The position numbers and the translations under genes were made by a program. 5,981 nt of DNA from assembly GCA_937916485.1 (NCBI GenBank), contig CALFSV010000050.1, positions 1 to 5,981 on the forward strand, given 5' to 3'. How positions within the stretch are numbered: the stretch's first letter is position 1; every line of letters begins with the position of its first letter. The notes beneath the pieces were generated by a model that saw only the letters and a program-made list of their open reading frames with translations, ran no database searches and had not been told where the DNA came from. The stretch is from an uncultured Paracoccaceae bacterium. GTDB taxonomy: Bacteria > Pseudomonadota > Alphaproteobacteria > Rhodobacterales > Rhodobacteraceae. Below, one piece after another: positions 4,323 to 5,981 of the stretch.

Positions 4323-5981
4323 TTTATGGCCTCCTTAGGTGCAGTTACGCGCACGGTATTGGCAGATGCTGCGCCATCCGCAACCAGCAAGCCAATCGCT
4401 CCTGAAGACATTATAAAGTTCGAGTTATCAGTAGCCACTAAGGTAGTGCTTCCAATGCTCGCACTGAGGCTGGACCCACTCACCGTCAGGCTGATAGGAA
4501 ATATTTTGTCAAATGCGAAAGTTATTTTTTCCGACGCCATCACCTCGCAGATATCATCATACTGCCGAACCAATTGGAACATACCGTCCCGCGTCACGCG
4601 CGCACCATAATAACGACGAAGACCTTGGGCCCGCACCACAACGCCAGCACAGGATCCAAGGTGAACCATTAGATCGACCTCAACAGTGTAATCTTTCCAG
4701 TCACGTGTGCCATGCAGTATGAGGCCTTCGCCACGATCATGTGAAATATGAAAGCTTTGCGGAAAACGCTTGGAAAAGACATCTACTCCGTTTACCCACG
4801 CCCGATGCCAGAAATCGCTCGGCTCCTTAGGTTTAGTTAAAGTCAGATCAGGGGTGCCAGACCATCCCATCCGGTCGAGCATAACTGTGCTACCAGCTTG
4901 CCCATTGATCACCAGCCCTAATTCGGCAATTGGTTGGGCACCAGTGTCGGGCAAAATCCAATCAAGCGTAACATCTTCTCCCGGTTCCAATATTTGGGTC
5001 GCCCCGTCGCAATCAACCAAAACGTCACCTTCACCATAGTGACGCATCCGCAGAGCAACCGTAATTGACCCATCGTTTTCTTGCGGTGACATGACTTGCG
5101 CTGATACTTTCTGGCCTGGATATATTAGCGGTGATGCCATGAGATCATACGTACGCATCCGAAGCACATCAAGCGGAGCAAACATTGGCGATGTAGCAGT
5201 AACTGTTCCACCATTGCTGCTGATCTGAATTGCACTATCACTCGCAGATACGAGGCCGTCACCGCCTGCAATTTGAAAACCCTGCACTGATCCAGGCAGC
5301 GAAAAGTGAAATTGCGCTCCAGCTTTTGGCGCATCCAGCACTTTCTTACCATCTAACTGACGACCAAGGTTGGTAATATAGTAAGCCATGCGTACTGCGT
5401 CATTGATAGAATTGCCGCCGTCCGCCGAAGAAATAAGCATCCGATCCGCGATAGGCCCACGCCAATCGGGGCCGACATTCAATCCATCGAGACCTAGCAT
5501 GATCCCATGCAAGCATCCAACGTTTCCAGCGTTGCAGTCAGTGTCCCAACCAGATGTATTCACGATCATCTGTCCTTTTGAGAAGTCACCAGGTGCATAG
5601 AGCATAGTCATGATCATTAAGGCATGGTTAGGCATGACATGGCAGTTACCAAAATACTTATCGTAGCCGTAGTGATCTTGGATTTTCTGACGGCAATCAC
5701 GCCAATCGGGCAGGTCATGGTGCCAAACCCGAATATCCGCAATCATTTTTGCCACATTACAATCTTTTGGGATTTGAGAAAGCCCAGTATCGATAAGGTG
5801 ATCTATATCAGCAGAAATAAATGCCTCAGCCTCCATCGCAGCCCACAGAATTGCGGCATAAACGCTTTCGCCATCATGACTAACGCTACCTGCTTCTTTA
5901 GCGAGCTTTGCGGCCAGCGCCGGTTTTCCCGGTGCGACAAGTGCCCAACCGTCAATAAAAATTTGCGCACCAATTTGTTCA
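4310..5981 (-). CDS. ADP-ribosylglycohydrolase-family protein with C-terminal accessory domains (5' partial)
   Basis: The frame is open to the window edge; 556 codons are visible and the start lies outside. An ATG at 5836 is internal, since family-like sequence (IGAQIFIDGWALVAPGKP, SVSHDGE) precedes it in frame. The family (DraG/ARH fold) hydrolyses ADP-ribosyl bonds through a binuclear Mg centre. The C-terminal metal motif GWDTDCNAGNVG lies at about 5551-5516; its two aspartates and the Asn are present. The N-terminal metal motif is off the window. After the helical catalytic part (visible residues 1 to about 210) come two strand-rich modules: about 225-380, and about 390-550, where DWKDYTVEVDLMV to GLLVADG resembles concanavalin/laminin-G-like sugar-binding sandwiches. 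Such tails are not part of plain ARH enzymes and point to a glycoside or ribosyl small-molecule substrate, not a protein. It shares a transcript with the ABC ATPase (13-bp overlap). Activity is inferred from the fold; the substrate is unknown. Confidence 0.86.
   Translation of the reverse strand, partial: EQIGAQIFIDGWALVAPGKPALAAKLAKEAGSVSHDGESVYAAILWAAMEAEAFISADIDHLIDTGLSQIPKDCNVAKMIADIRVWHHDLPDWRDCRQKIQDHYGYDKYFGNCHVMPNHALMIMTMLYAPGDFSKGQMIVNTSGWDTDCNAGNVGCLHGIMLGLDGLNVGPDWRGPIADRMLISSADGGNSINDAVRMAYYITNLGRQLDGKKVLDAPKAGAQFHFSLPGSVQGFQIAGGDGLVSASDSAIQISSNGGTVTATSPMFAPLDVLRMRTYDLMASPLIYPGQKVSAQVMSPQENDGSITVALRMRHYGEGDVLVDCDGATQILEPGEDVTLDWILPDTGAQPIAELGLVINGQAGSTVMLDRMGWSGTPDLTLTKPKEPSDFWHRAWVNGVDVFSKRFPQSFHISHDRGEGLILHGTRDWKDYTVEVDLMVHLGSCAGVVVRAQGLRRYYGARVTRDGMFQLVRQYDDICEVMASEKITFAFDKIFPISLTVSGSSLSASIGSTTLVATDNSNFIMSSGAIGLLVADGAASANTVRVTAPKEAIKWQE
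4330..4336 (-). promoter_or_regulatory. Shine-Dalgarno site of the ABC ATPase
   Basis: AAGGAGG on the minus strand, 7 bases before the ATG at 4322 and located inside the end of the upstream coding sequence. It is a near-perfect anti-16S match and supports strong or coupled initiation of the ATPase. Confidence 0.8.

Noticed and set aside
4293..5600. Plus-strand open frames opposite the ABC ATPase start and the ARH-like gene
   Set aside because: All are antisense shadows of conserved coding sequence without translation signals or motifs.

Overview
The window looks like chromosomal or large-replicon DNA of an alphaproteobacterium, most likely of the Rhodobacterales/Roseobacter type. This rests on the style of the proteins (a compact MsrA, a zinc-free MsrB, and UgpC/MalK-type ABC ATPases next to sugar and nucleoside enzymes). 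It is an inference from family resemblance; the genus cannot be named. Every intact gene lies on the minus strand, so transcription runs from high to low coordinates.

Right part (5981 to 1548) is a catabolic/transport gene string. In transcription order it holds: an ADP-ribosylglycohydrolase-family protein whose 5' end lies outside the window; a CUT1-type (MalK/UgpC) ABC transporter ATPase overlapping it by 13 bp; the N-terminal stub of a PfkB/ribokinase-like sugar kinase; the broken C-terminal part of a second, diverged MalK/UgpC-type ATPase; and an intact inosine-uridine-type nucleoside hydrolase. Together they suggest import of a ribosyl compound, cleavage of its glycosidic bond(s) and phosphorylation of the released sugar. 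The middle is decaying: one deletion fused the kinase stub to the ATPase remnant, and the remnant carries a stop codon and two one-base frameshifts, both in homopolymer runs.

Left part (1277 to 277) is an msrB-msrA operon repairing both methionine sulfoxide stereoisomers. The genes share an ATGA stop/start overlap, and a clear intrinsic terminator follows msrA. On either side of it lie two diverged direct copies, about 75 percent identical over some 77 bp, of what appears to be the same degraded coding sequence. The copy at 37-218 keeps an open C-terminal frame. The copy at 1474-1549 stops exactly at the stop codon of the nucleoside hydrolase, marking a recombination boundary between the two regions.

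No tRNA, rRNA, CRISPR array or complete insertion sequence is visible. The most interesting aspects are the combination of ADP-ribosylglycohydrolase, nucleoside hydrolase, sugar kinase and ABC importer, the extra non-catalytic domains on the ADP-ribosylglycohydrolase-like protein, and the visible traces of genome decay.
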